Origin: Treponema_C sp050320395
GTDB lineage: Bacteria; Spirochaetota; Spirochaetia; Treponematales; Treponemataceae
Assembly: GCF_050320395.1 (NCBI RefSeq)
Contig: NZ_CP144459.1
Location: forward strand, 62,001-126,000
Length of the DNA: 64,000 bases
Reading direction: 5' to 3'
The translations under genes were made by a program, and so were the position numbers. This document shows positions 50,624 to 58,451 of this stretch, in pieces. How positions within the stretch are numbered: the first letter of the stretch is position 1; each line of letters opens with the position of its first letter. The notes beneath the pieces are model-generated. The model ran no database searches and was not told the origin of the DNA. It was given only the letters and a program-made list of their open reading frames with translations.

Positions 50624-51214
50624 ATGAACACTCGCCTCGAACAGCAAATGCGGTTTATCTTTGAGCTTGAAAAGTTGAAAGTCGTATACAGACAAAACGG
50701 AACGCACGGCGGCAAGCGCCGCGAAAACAGTGCGGAGCATTCCTGGCACGTGTCGATGATGGCCCTTGTACTGCGCGAATACTGCACGGAAAAAATCGAT
50801 ATTGAAAAAACGCTTACCATGCTTTTAATTCACGATGTTGTGGAAATCTATGCGGGAGATGTTTTTTTATACGACGACAATGCGCGCGAACGGATAAAAC
50901 CCGCAGAGCGCGAGGCGGCGCATAAAATATTCGGCTTATTGCCCGAAGACCAAAAAGAGTATTTTCTTGGCACGTGGGAAGAGTTTGAAAAAGCCGAAAC
51001 AAAGGAAGCGCAGTACGCCCTTGTGCTGGACAATCTTCAGCCGCTTTTAAATCATTATGCCGTCAATAATCAAAATATCGCTGCAAAAAAGCTTTCCAAA
51101 GCGCAAATCGTTGCAAAAAAAACCTTTATAAAAGATTTTTCCGACGAGCTGTGGCGCTTTGCCCTCAAGGTCATCGACGAAAGCGTCAAAATAGGCTTAT
51201 ATAAAAACGAATAA
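50624..51214 (+). CDS. HD-domain hydrolase (YfbR-like 5'-nucleotidase family)
   Basis: A 196-residue metal-dependent HD protein. The first His is in ENSAEHSWHVS (H39 and H42), the HD pair in LLIHDVVEIYAGD near 67-70, and the distal Asp in LVLDNLQP near 138. The conserved N-terminal RFIFELEKLK fits the YfbR/HDDC2 group, which removes phosphate from deoxyribonucleoside monophosphates. No Shine-Dalgarno site precedes the start. It is a single gene between the AraC gene and the convergent chemoreceptor. Confidence 0.85.
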   Translation: MNTRLEQQMRFIFELEKLKVVYRQNGTHGGKRRENSAEHSWHVSMMALVLREYCTEKIDIEKTLTMLLIHDVVEIYAGDVFLYDDNARERIKPAEREAAHKIFGLLPEDQKEYFLGTWEEFEKAETKEAQYALVLDNLQPLLNHYAVNNQNIAAKKLSKAQIVAKKTFIKDFSDELWRFALKVIDESVKIGLYKNE

Positions 51215-51254
51215 CCGTTTTTGAAAATCGGAATCGTTTTTTCAGTTCAAAATA

Positions 51255-51395
51255 TTATACGGTCAAGCGGTTTAAGTGATTAACCACTTGGGCAAGCGCT
51301 TCGGTATTTTTTTTGCCTGCATCTACAACACTGTTTGCCGATTCGCTTATCCGTGCCGCGCTCGAATCTATGTTTTTCATACTCGCGCTTATTTC
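51255..51395 (-). pseudogene. C-terminal 46 codons of the chemoreceptor, cut off by an amber codon
   Basis: Directly after the TAG at 51398-51396 the same frame continues for 46 codons, starting EISASMKNID and ending HLNRLTV with TAA (51257-51255). This is typical chemoreceptor C-terminal helix sequence (heptads, Ser/Ala-rich), so the gene was once continuous. A single C-to-T change of a CAG Gln codon explains the stop, and a sequencing error is also possible. Confidence 0.75.
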
Positions 51396-53084
51396 CTACG
51401 ACGCTTCAACAAGTTTTGCCGTTTCCTTTCCCGCTTCGGTATTTTCGGTCAGCATTTCTACGGAGCCTTCTTTTACTTTTACCGTAATATCGTTAATTTC
51501 GCGGATAGCCTCAAGCACTTGAGTACTGCCGGAGCTTTGTTCGCTCATCGTGTTCATAATTTCGTTGCTGCGATTACGTACCGATTCCAAAAGGCTCATA
51601 ATATGGGCAAACTGTTTTTCCGCCGTATTTGCCGACGCGCTCAATGCCTCTATTTTATCTTTAAGTTCTCTCAATACCGTTGTAATCGTTTTTCCCTGCA
51701 CGCTTGACTCCTCGGCAAGTTTTCTGATTTCATCGGCGACAACGGCAAACCCTTTGCCGGCTTCTCCTGCATGGGCGGCTTCAATTGCGGCATTCATTGC
51801 CAAAAGGTTTGTTTGTGAGGCGATGCTTTGAATCACATCGCTCGCTTCCAAAAGCCCTTCCGAACTGTCATTGATAACTTGTACGATTTCCGCCGTACTG
51901 CTGATTACTCGGTTTCCTTCCGCAGCCGCCCGGTTCAGTTCGTTGATTGAGTCCATATTACCGGTTACAACGGTACTGACCGCTTGCATATTTGCGGACA
52001 TTTGCTCGATAGTTGCAACGGATTCGGTTACGGCTGTCGATTGACTTGCAATGTTCGTATCCAGTTTTTCCAGATTCCGCGCCGTTTTTTCCAAAGTGGT
52101 TTGCGCTTTAAGTACTTCCGCCGCTTGATTTTGAATCTGATCGTCTACTTGAAAAATATTATCGGTAATATGATGTACGGCTTGTAACGTTTCTTCCATA
52201 TTTGAAGACAAGTGCTCGGAAGCTTCGTTGAGTATCGCAACCGTATGCAGTAAATCCGTAAGAAATTGTTTATTAAACGTCAAAAAAGTGTTAAAATCGG
52301 CAGTTAAACAGGCAAGCTCGTCACGGGAATCGATTCGGACCGGCTCTTGCCGGTAATTTCCTTCGGCCAATTTTTGTATACTGTCTTGTAGCAGCATTAT
52401 TCGCTTTGCCGTCAGTTTTGCCATCGATACGAGATTTAGAATTGCAAAAAACAGTCCGTATATAAAAACGGGCAAAACGGCGCGAAAAAGTACGGTGCCG
52501 ACATTATCGCCGGGACGCAAGCGCAAAAGAGGAACCGCACAAACAAAGACGGTACCCATCATACAGGAAAAGCCTATAAGTGCAATGCCGTTCGGCATCG
52601 CGCGTATGCGTTTTTTATCAATAGGAACAAATGCTGCCCATTTTTCCAGTATCCGGACAGTTTGCGCGGCGAAAAAGGGTGCCATTACAAAAATATTCCC
52701 GCTTGTAATAAGCATAAGAGCAAAAAATAAATTCGTATCGGTAATAAACTTTTTTTCCACACCGATAACAATCGGGCCGAATAAAGCCAGGGTAAGCGGA
52801 ATCATCAACAAAAGCTTTTCATACAGTAAAATATTTTTTTGCGCTTTTACCGCATCTTTTTCCCAGTCGATAACCGGCCGTAAAATAAAATGCCGCTTAA
52901 GCAGCGGAACAAGCGCAATCAATACAATGATACAAAAAAAAGATTTTGATTTTACGACAAGGGCAATACTGCCGGTTGCACCGAAAATCAAATTGGTTGC
53001 AAAATTGCCCGCAACCCAGCCGAAATTCGTCAAATAATCAAACAACAAAAGTGTTTTCGGAATCCTCCGTTCTTTTTTTTCCAT
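51396..53084 (-). CDS. Methyl-accepting chemotaxis protein, C-terminally truncated by an in-frame TAG
   Basis: A 562-residue receptor as read. The N-terminal half has about six hydrophobic segments (residues 10-225) instead of a large periplasmic sensor. A HAMP region follows (LTAKRIMLLQDSIQKLAEGNYRQEPVRIDSRDELACL, in part) and then the signalling domain with the conserved hairpin tip (NLLAMNAAIEAAHAGEAGKGFAVVADEIRKLAEES, described in part). The tip that binds CheA/CheW is intact. The frame stops at EAS, then resumes after the TAG for 46 codons. Loss of the last helix may impair stability or adaptation. Confidence 0.88.
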   Translation of the reverse strand: MEKKERRIPKTLLLFDYLTNFGWVAGNFATNLIFGATGSIALVVKSKSFFCIIVLIALVPLLKRHFILRPVIDWEKDAVKAQKNILLYEKLLLMIPLTLALFGPIVIGVEKKFITDTNLFFALMLITSGNIFVMAPFFAAQTVRILEKWAAFVPIDKKRIRAMPNGIALIGFSCMMGTVFVCAVPLLRLRPGDNVGTVLFRAVLPVFIYGLFFAILNLVSMAKLTAKRIMLLQDSIQKLAEGNYRQEPVRIDSRDELACLTADFNTFLTFNKQFLTDLLHTVAILNEASEHLSSNMEETLQAVHHITDNIFQVDDQIQNQAAEVLKAQTTLEKTARNLEKLDTNIASQSTAVTESVATIEQMSANMQAVSTVVTGNMDSINELNRAAAEGNRVISSTAEIVQVINDSSEGLLEASDVIQSIASQTNLLAMNAAIEAAHAGEAGKGFAVVADEIRKLAEESSVQGKTITTVLRELKDKIEALSASANTAEKQFAHIMSLLESVRNRSNEIMNTMSEQSSGSTQVLEAIREINDITVKVKEGSVEMLTENTEAGKETAKLVEAS

Positions 53085-53113
53085 AAGCCGACTTCCTCCT
53101 TATATATGCCGGT

Positions 53114-53662
53114 TTACCGGTTTTTATAAAAATCGCAGGGCAGTATATCCATCAATATGACATTGTGAGCTTTGCCGCCGTACACATGGGCTTCCCGTAT
53201 TTCGCCGATTTTTTTAAAACCGACTTTTTCGTAACAGCGGATTGCACGCTTGTTAAAGGCATATGTTCTTAAAAATATATTGTGCAGGTTTAACACCTTA
53301 TAGGCATAATCGATTAAAAGCGACATTGCTTCGGTTCCGAAACCTCTTCCCCAGCAGCTTTTATCGCCGATAAAAATACCGATTTCGGCCGTTCTGTGCA
53401 GATGATTTATGTTTACAAAGCCGGCATTTCCGATAAGTTTGTCGTTTTCAGCATTGACTATCGCGTAATCCTGCTGCGAAGGAGAGCCTGCGGCCAGTTT
53501 TTGCAGCAATTCTTTTTCACCTTCAAGGGGAATGACGGCCGAAGCGAGGGTTAAATTTTCGGTTATTTCGAGGTCGTTAAGCCAGCGCGTATAGGTTTCC
53601 GCATCGTTTACGTCAATCGGCGAAAGATAACATTTTGTTCCGCTTAATTTTTTAAAGTACAT
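53114..53662 (-). CDS. GNAT-family N-acetyltransferase
   Basis: A 182-residue Gcn5-type acetyltransferase. It has the RimJ/RimL-like layout: an N-terminal YLSPIDVNDAETYTRWLND, the central IVNAENDKLIGNAGFVNI, the acetyl-CoA pyrophosphate-binding turn GRGFGTEAMSLLIDYAY near 110-125 (GxGxG-like) and a C-terminal NKRAIRCYEKVGFKKIGEIREAHVYGG. The substrate may be a protein N-terminus, an antibiotic or a small amine. It follows a 56-codon ORF with overlap and is driven by a promoter at 53862-53890. Confidence 0.88.
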   Translation of the reverse strand: MYFKKLSGTKCYLSPIDVNDAETYTRWLNDLEITENLTLASAVIPLEGEKELLQKLAAGSPSQQDYAIVNAENDKLIGNAGFVNINHLHRTAEIGIFIGDKSCWGRGFGTEAMSLLIDYAYKVLNLHNIFLRTYAFNKRAIRCYEKVGFKKIGEIREAHVYGGKAHNVILMDILPCDFYKNR

Positions 53663-53832
53663 TATGAGGCCTCCGTTAGGGTTTTTAAAAAAGCCGCCGC
53701 TTTGTAAGCAACGGGAGATATGTTTTTGGTTACTTGTGAAAATTCAATATCCGTGTTTTCGGCGGCCGCGTACAGTAGAAGCTCGGTGATTTTATGATGA
53801 ATGGACGCAGAGATAACCGCTATCTTTTTCAT
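53662..53832 (-). CDS. Truncated flavodoxin-like N-terminal fragment
   Basis: A 56-codon frame with ATG at 53832 and AAAGGA upstream. The peptide starts MKKIAVISASIHH and continues with a helix, matching the first strand, phosphate-binding loop and first helix of flavodoxin-like proteins (compare MKIAVxxSSxHHxxT). It then loses similarity after SQVTK and ends. The stop TAA overlaps the GNAT start codon by one base. It is transcribed with its own promoter. It is either a decayed flavodoxin gene or a reused leader ORF of the GNAT gene. Confidence 0.5.
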   Translation of the reverse strand: MKKIAVISASIHHKITELLLYAAAENTDIEFSQVTKNISPVAYKAAAFLKTLTEAS

Positions 53833-53861
53833 AACAGTTCCTTTGCAATATTTTCCATAGC

Positions 53862-53890
53862 AGTATGACGCTTTTGAAGCTTTGTGTCAA
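53862..53890 (-). promoter_or_regulatory. Promoter of the short ORF and GNAT gene
   Basis: On the minus strand TTGACA (53890-53885), a 17-bp spacer and CATACT (53867-53862), about 30 bases before the ATG at 53832. Confidence 0.6.
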
Positions 53891-54016
53891 CACGCCCTTG
53901 CCGAGAAATCGGTTTTTTATAAAACGCTCAACGGATGCATGAAGCTTGCCTGCATAGATACCCGATGCAAAGCCGGCCGCTTCGTAAGGGGAAAGATCGG
54001 CGCTTTCGGCTTCGTA
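53890..54016 (-). pseudogene. Flavodoxin-like internal fragment between pnkp and the short ORF
   Basis: Directly after the pnkp stop, an open minus-strand frame with no start codon reads YEAESADLSPYEAAGFASG and then IYAGKLHASVERFIKNRF. This matches the middle of flavodoxin-fold proteins (typical: DLSxYDLIGFxSGIYFGKxHK). It lacks the N-terminal loop and the C-terminal half. The N-terminal piece lies downstream at 53832, so the order is reversed relative to an intact gene. The short ORF has a faint nucleotide match to this segment as well, which suggests two decayed tandem copies. Confidence 0.5.
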
Positions 54017-54021
54017 TTAAT

Positions 54022-56631
54022 TTATAAGCGCGGGTCTACGGCTTCGCTTTCGAGAGCGAGGACTGCAAAGACGCTTTCATGAATTCGTCTTAAAGGTTCA
54101 TTTTTGACAAAACGCTCAAGGGCTTCAATGCCCAATGCAAATTCCTGCAAGGCAAGGGAACGCTTTTTTGCCAAGCCGCGTTTTTTTAAACGGGACAAAT
54201 TTTCCGGCTCGCAGTATTCGGGGCCGTAGATGATGCGAAGATATTCTTTGCCGCGGCATTTAACCGCCGGCTGAATAAGTTCATGTTTACCGCTGCGTGC
54301 GGTAAAATCATAGGGTTTGATAACCGTTCCTTCTCCGCCCTTTGCCGTAAGCGAAAGCCACCAATCTACGGCATTCCGCACGTCGGTTTCACTTTCCGTG
54401 TCTACGATTTTATACGGAGTAAGCTTAAAAAGCTTTGTATCGGCACGGCAGATTTCTTTTATATGCTCCATGTGCCATTCATGATTTTTATCCGCGTGCA
54501 CGCAGCCTTCCGTTGCCAAAATGTGAAAGGGTGCAAGTTTATAATCATCGATACTTTTTACATCCCAGCAATAGTTCCGGTACGAGGTAACGAATTTATG
54601 CGCCGCATCTTGTTTCCGTAAGAATTTTTCAAAAAGAGGCTGCGCGTCTTCAATTCCGCGCTTGGAAGTCGGCTCTAAAACCCCAACCGCTTCCGAAAGC
54701 GCATGAACTGCCGCCGAACCGGTAGAAGCATATTGGCTGCGCAACAAACTTTGAGCCTTTGCAGACCAGGGCATAAGTTCGGCATCCAGACACACCCAAT
54801 CCGTATTATGCTTTTCCCAAAAGCCGGAGCCTTCCAATGCATTTTTAATTTTTTCCAAAAACGCCGTTTCTACCGCCGGATCGTTAAAAAAATTCCGTCC
54901 GGTACGTGTGTAGCAGACTCCGATACCTTCATTTTTAATACCGAACCTTTGTTCCGCAGTTTTTTCGTTTTTGCAGATGACAAGGACGGCTCTGGAGCCC
55001 ATGTGTTTTTCTTCCAGTATGATTCTTTTTATGCCGCGGCTTTTATAATAATCAACCGCTTCAAGCGGGTGCTCCAAAAAATCGTCGAGACTGCTTGTTT
55101 CGGACGGCGACATTGTGGGAGGAAGGTAAATCAGCCATTTAGGATTTACGGCAAAGCGGCTTACCGCTTCAAGCGCGGCAATCGAATTTTCTTCACGGAT
55201 CAAAATATTGTTTTTTAAGCGTGTTTGAATAATCCGTCTTCCGCTCACATCTTCAATATCCAGTAAATCGTCGTCTTCATGCTGTAAAGAAAATGTGTTT
55301 TCATTTTTTGCCTCGTCTTTGTTTGAGAAAATGTTTTGCGGCATCTCAAGCGGGCGGACAGAATCCGCATAGGCTTTGCGCGCCTTAACCGATATAAGTT
55401 CTTCTTCCGGGTAACGCAGGGCGGTTAGGGAACCTCCGAATACACAGCCCGTGTCTATATCTATAGTATTGTTAAGCCATTGCGCCTCGGGTACCGGCGT
55501 ATGACCGTAGACGACTTTTGCGCGCCCGCGGTATTCGGCTGCCCAATTATGGCGTACCGGTAAGCCGAATTCATCGGTTTCTCCGGTGGTCTCTCCGTAT
55601 AGACAAAACGAGCGTACCGCTCCGGAACCGCGCCCATGCATTTCTTCTTTCAGCCCCGCATGAGAGACGACAAGCTTTCCCCTGTCCAAAACATAGTGGC
55701 TGATTAAATCGTTTAAAAAACCGTTTACATCGTTTTTGAAAGCATCGGATTCGCTTTCAAGCTGTTTGAGCGTTTCCGCCAAGCCGTGTTTTTCCTGTAC
55801 GGTTTTTCCGTTCAGTTTTTTTTGCAGCTTCATATCGTGATTACCGGGCACACAGAGGGCGCTTCCGCTGCGCACCATACTCATTACCAGCTTCAGAACG
55901 GCAGGTGAATCGGGGCCGCGGTCAACCAAATCGCCTAAAAAAACGGCTTTGCGGTTTTCCGGATGACGTATATTAAGACCGTAATTTGTTCCGTTATCTT
56001 CTACCGAATCGACGGAATAATTCAGTTTGTGTAAAAGTTCAAGCAGTTCGTCATAACAGCCGTGAATATCTCCTATTATATCAAAGGGGCCGCATTCGTC
56101 GGTTTTATCGTTATAAAGTTTTTCGCGTACAATCGCGGTAACGGCATTAACCTCTTCTTCTGAGCGTAAAATATGGATTTTTGCAAAGCCTTCCCGTTTT
56201 AAAGATCTGAGCGACTGTTTTAAGTCCTGCATTTGCCGCTGCAATGTACGCCGGGAAATCGTTCTGTCGGTGCGATTTGCGTTACGCTCCTCGCAGATTT
56301 CCTGAGGCATATTAAAGACAATCGCTACGGGCAGCGTATGAAAAGAGCGTGCAAGATCAATCAGTTTTTTTCTTGATTCCTGCTGAACGTTTGTCGCATC
56401 CGCAACCGTGAGCAATCCGCTTTTTAGGCGCTTGGAAATAATAAAATTAAACAATTCAAAGGCATCGTGTGTAGCCGCCTGATTGTTTTCGTCATCGGAA
56501 ACGATTCCGCGGCACTCGTCGGAAGAGACGATTTCGTACCTGCCGAAATGTTTTTTTGCAAAGCTGCTTTTTCCGGAGCCGGAAACGCCTATGAGTAAAA
56601 CCAGTGAAAGTTTAGGTATGCTGAGTTCCAT
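54022..56631 (-). CDS. pnkp: Bacterial polynucleotide kinase-phosphatase-ligase Pnkp (RNA repair)
   Basis: An 869-residue three-domain enzyme. The kinase P-loop GVSGSGKSS lies at 15-23. The metallophosphoesterase domain follows with DIIGDIHGCYDE near 182, GDLVDRGPDSP near 228 and GNHD near 257. The C-terminal ligase-like adenylyltransferase domain has the nucleotidyl Lys in EEKHMGSRAVLV near residue 540. It heals and, with Hen1, seals cut RNA such as ribotoxin-cleaved tRNA. The start overlaps hen1 by 20 bp, the normal operon arrangement. All three active sites look intact. Confidence 0.95.
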   Translation of the reverse strand: MELSIPKLSLVLLIGVSGSGKSSFAKKHFGRYEIVSSDECRGIVSDDENNQAATHDAFELFNFIISKRLKSGLLTVADATNVQQESRKKLIDLARSFHTLPVAIVFNMPQEICEERNANRTDRTISRRTLQRQMQDLKQSLRSLKREGFAKIHILRSEEEVNAVTAIVREKLYNDKTDECGPFDIIGDIHGCYDELLELLHKLNYSVDSVEDNGTNYGLNIRHPENRKAVFLGDLVDRGPDSPAVLKLVMSMVRSGSALCVPGNHDMKLQKKLNGKTVQEKHGLAETLKQLESESDAFKNDVNGFLNDLISHYVLDRGKLVVSHAGLKEEMHGRGSGAVRSFCLYGETTGETDEFGLPVRHNWAAEYRGRAKVVYGHTPVPEAQWLNNTIDIDTGCVFGGSLTALRYPEEELISVKARKAYADSVRPLEMPQNIFSNKDEAKNENTFSLQHEDDDLLDIEDVSGRRIIQTRLKNNILIREENSIAALEAVSRFAVNPKWLIYLPPTMSPSETSSLDDFLEHPLEAVDYYKSRGIKRIILEEKHMGSRAVLVICKNEKTAEQRFGIKNEGIGVCYTRTGRNFFNDPAVETAFLEKIKNALEGSGFWEKHNTDWVCLDAELMPWSAKAQSLLRSQYASTGSAAVHALSEAVGVLEPTSKRGIEDAQPLFEKFLRKQDAAHKFVTSYRNYCWDVKSIDDYKLAPFHILATEGCVHADKNHEWHMEHIKEICRADTKLFKLTPYKIVDTESETDVRNAVDWWLSLTAKGGEGTVIKPYDFTARSGKHELIQPAVKCRGKEYLRIIYGPEYCEPENLSRLKKRGLAKKRSLALQEFALGIEALERFVKNEPLRRIHESVFAVLALESEAVDPRL

Positions 56632-58021
56632 ACGTAAATACCGCCATTTGACACGGCGCTCCTATTGTGTTTTCTTCTTCGCCGACCGGAAAAATCACAA
56701 GGCTGTAGCCGTATGTTTCGGCCGTTTTTTGTGCCCAAGCTTTGAATTCGGCGCGGGTCCATTCAAAGCGGTGATCGGAATGCCGCAGTTTTCCCGCCGC
56801 GAGATTTTCATAGTGCACATTGTATTCTCTGTTCGGCGTGGTAAGGACGATTGTGTGCGGTTTTGCATATTTAAAAACCGATTTTTCCAAGGCGCTTAAA
56901 CGGTTTTCGTCAAGGTGTTCGATTACTTCCACAAGGGCGGCCGCATCAAAACCGGAAAAGCGTTTATCGCGGTATGTTACCGAACTTTGAAACAGGCTGA
57001 TTCTTTCTTTTTGCTTAGGCGGCATTTCTTCCCAATGAAGCCTGTCCTTGCATTTTGTCAATTCCGAAAAGGACACATCGGTTCCGGCTATCCGTTGAAA
57101 CTGCCGTTCTTTTAAAAGAAGTTTTAAAAGCTTGCCGTCTCCGCAGCCCAGGTCGATAACGCTTTCGGCCCCGCTTGCTTTTAATTGTTCGGCAACCGTC
57201 TGCAGTCTCAGATCGTGCAGCCGCTCCTTTTTTTCACGCTGAACAGGGGTGTCGGTGTTTGCGTCTTCTTCCGGGGCTTCTTCCTGAGCGGACAATATTT
57301 CAAAGGCCGAGCGCACAAGAGAACGTATATTGATTAAATAGCGGGAAACGATAAGATTTTTTTCAGGATGATTTTCAAGCCAGCCGCGTCCTTTTTGCAA
57401 AAGTTTATCCACTTCATCCCGGGTAATAAAATAATGCTTTTCGTTATCGGAAACGGGAATCAACACATATAAATGGGAAAGCAAATCTTTAAGCGTGATG
57501 TTGTTTTTGAGCGTAAGGGAAAAATACTTTCCGTATCCCCAATCGGTAAACTGCGTGTCCAGTATGTGCCGTTCGGCTTCAACCGTGTATCCGAGAGGCT
57601 CAAATAATTTATTGATTAAAACCTCTCCCCCTTTCGGTGCGGGCAGTACGGAAATCCGTGCCGTCAAATTGAGGGGAATATCAACGAGTTCCGGGTGTTC
57701 TTTACAGCTTCCGTTCATGGCGCTTGAAAAGGTTTTTGAGATTGCCGAACTTAAAAACGAAGATGCCGCATAGGGGCGGTCATTCACGTATTGACCGAGT
57801 AAAAATTCTTTTCCGGCAAAATTTTTGGCATTGCGCACCATGCCGATCGGATCTATGTCCAAAAGCAGGGCTGCCGTCGTTTTTTCCTCCGAGTATTCGG
57901 GGTAAAATACGTGAGCCGATCCCACGGATAATTCAACCGTTTGGAGTTTACCGGGATGTTTATGCAGTAAAAAACTTAATGCACCGGAGCCTTGCCCCTC
58001 GGCGCTTATGGTCAACAACAT
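56612..58021 (-). CDS. hen1: 3'-terminal RNA ribose 2'-O-methyltransferase Hen1
   Basis: 469 residues from the ATG at 58021 (MLLTISAEG). A further upstream frame adds only 13 residues. The N-terminal half (about 1-240) is the domain that activates the Pnkp ligase. The C-terminal half is a class I methyltransferase with VIDLGCGDGKLLKLLL near 280, and the metal-binding Hen1 motif EVIEHLDENRL near 365 plus the H of SDHRFEW near 425. It marks the repaired 3' end with 2'-O-methyl so that it cannot be cut again. First gene of the two-gene repair operon. Confidence 0.94.
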   Translation of the reverse strand: MLLTISAEGQGSGALSFLLHKHPGKLQTVELSVGSAHVFYPEYSEEKTTAALLLDIDPIGMVRNAKNFAGKEFLLGQYVNDRPYAASSFLSSAISKTFSSAMNGSCKEHPELVDIPLNLTARISVLPAPKGGEVLINKLFEPLGYTVEAERHILDTQFTDWGYGKYFSLTLKNNITLKDLLSHLYVLIPVSDNEKHYFITRDEVDKLLQKGRGWLENHPEKNLIVSRYLINIRSLVRSAFEILSAQEEAPEEDANTDTPVQREKKERLHDLRLQTVAEQLKASGAESVIDLGCGDGKLLKLLLKERQFQRIAGTDVSFSELTKCKDRLHWEEMPPKQKERISLFQSSVTYRDKRFSGFDAAALVEVIEHLDENRLSALEKSVFKYAKPHTIVLTTPNREYNVHYENLAAGKLRHSDHRFEWTRAEFKAWAQKTAETYGYSLVIFPVGEEENTIGAPCQMAVFTYGTQHT

Positions 58022-58089
58022 TGCGGATTTCCTGTGATTGGAATAACTCGGCTGCCCCAAAACCGGAGTTTTTGAACAGCTCTGTTACG

Positions 58090-58118
58090 AGTATATAAAA
58101 AATCGGGCAGGCATTCAA
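58090..58118 (-). promoter_or_regulatory. Promoter of the hen1-pnkp operon
   Basis: On the minus strand TTGAAT (58118-58113), a 17-bp spacer and TATACT (58095-58090). The leader would be about 60 bases. Confidence 0.6.
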
Positions 58119-58221
58119 TCGGAAAAAAAGGAATACCGGCGGTTTACACAAAACTTTCTTTGTGCTATTCTGAATCATCACACATTGAAAATTGATATTT
58201 TCTGCGGTGTTCGTATTTGTC

Positions 58222-58293
58222 GGACGATTAACTCAGCGGTAGAGTGCTACCTTCACACGGTAGAAGTCACCGGTTCAAACCCGGTATCGTCCA
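58222..58293 (+). tRNA. tRNA-Val (CAC)
   Basis: A complete 72-nt cloverleaf. It has a 7-bp acceptor (GGACGAT with ATCGTCC, discriminator A), a D arm ACTC/GAGT, an anticodon loop TTCACAC with CAC anticodon, and a T stem ACCGG/CCGGT with TTCAAAC. CCA is not encoded. It lies between the RNA repair operon (divergent) and the thiamine operon. Its 5' end faces the repair operon, so it is not a typical integration site for it. Confidence 0.96.
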
Positions 58294-58302
58294 TAACCCG
58301 TC

Positions 58303-58331
58303 TTGCTTAAAATAAGATTTACGGCTATACT
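58303..58331 (+). promoter_or_regulatory. Promoter of the thiBPQ operon
   Basis: TTGCTT (58303-58308), a 17-bp spacer and TATACT (58326-58331). Transcription would start near 58338, at the first base of the riboswitch aptamer. Confidence 0.6.
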
Positions 58332-58337
58332 TCTTCC

Positions 58338-58450
58338 CATACCGGGGTGTTAACGTGAGGACTTTCAGTCCGACCGTTTTCTGAGAGCAAACCCGCAGGA
58401 CGGCCGTAGGGCTGTCCCAACCTGATCCGGACAATACCGGCGGAGGAAGT
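58338..58450 (+). promoter_or_regulatory. TPP riboswitch upstream of thiB
   Basis: The thiamine-pyrophosphate aptamer signature is present in order: ACCGGGGTG, a variable stem with GGACTTTCAGTCC, CTGAGA, ACCC, CCTGATCCGGACAATACCGGCGGAGGAA. The last conserved part contains the GGAGG ribosome site five bases before the thiB ATG, so the aptamer's closing strand overlaps the initiation region and no separate expression platform is visible. Ligand binding should hide the start and shut off thiamine uptake. Confidence 0.92.
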
Positions 58451-58451
58451 T

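Noticed and set aside
51276..51707. A plus-strand frame over the chemoreceptor's 3' end
   Set aside because: Opposite to the conserved signalling domain. Its existence made the amber codon easy to miss, but it has no motif.
58222..58293. tRNA-Val as integration site of the RNA repair operon
   Set aside because: The tRNA's 5' end, not its 3' end, faces the operon, no integrase is present, and I found no copy of the tRNA 3' end on the far side near 53.9 kb.
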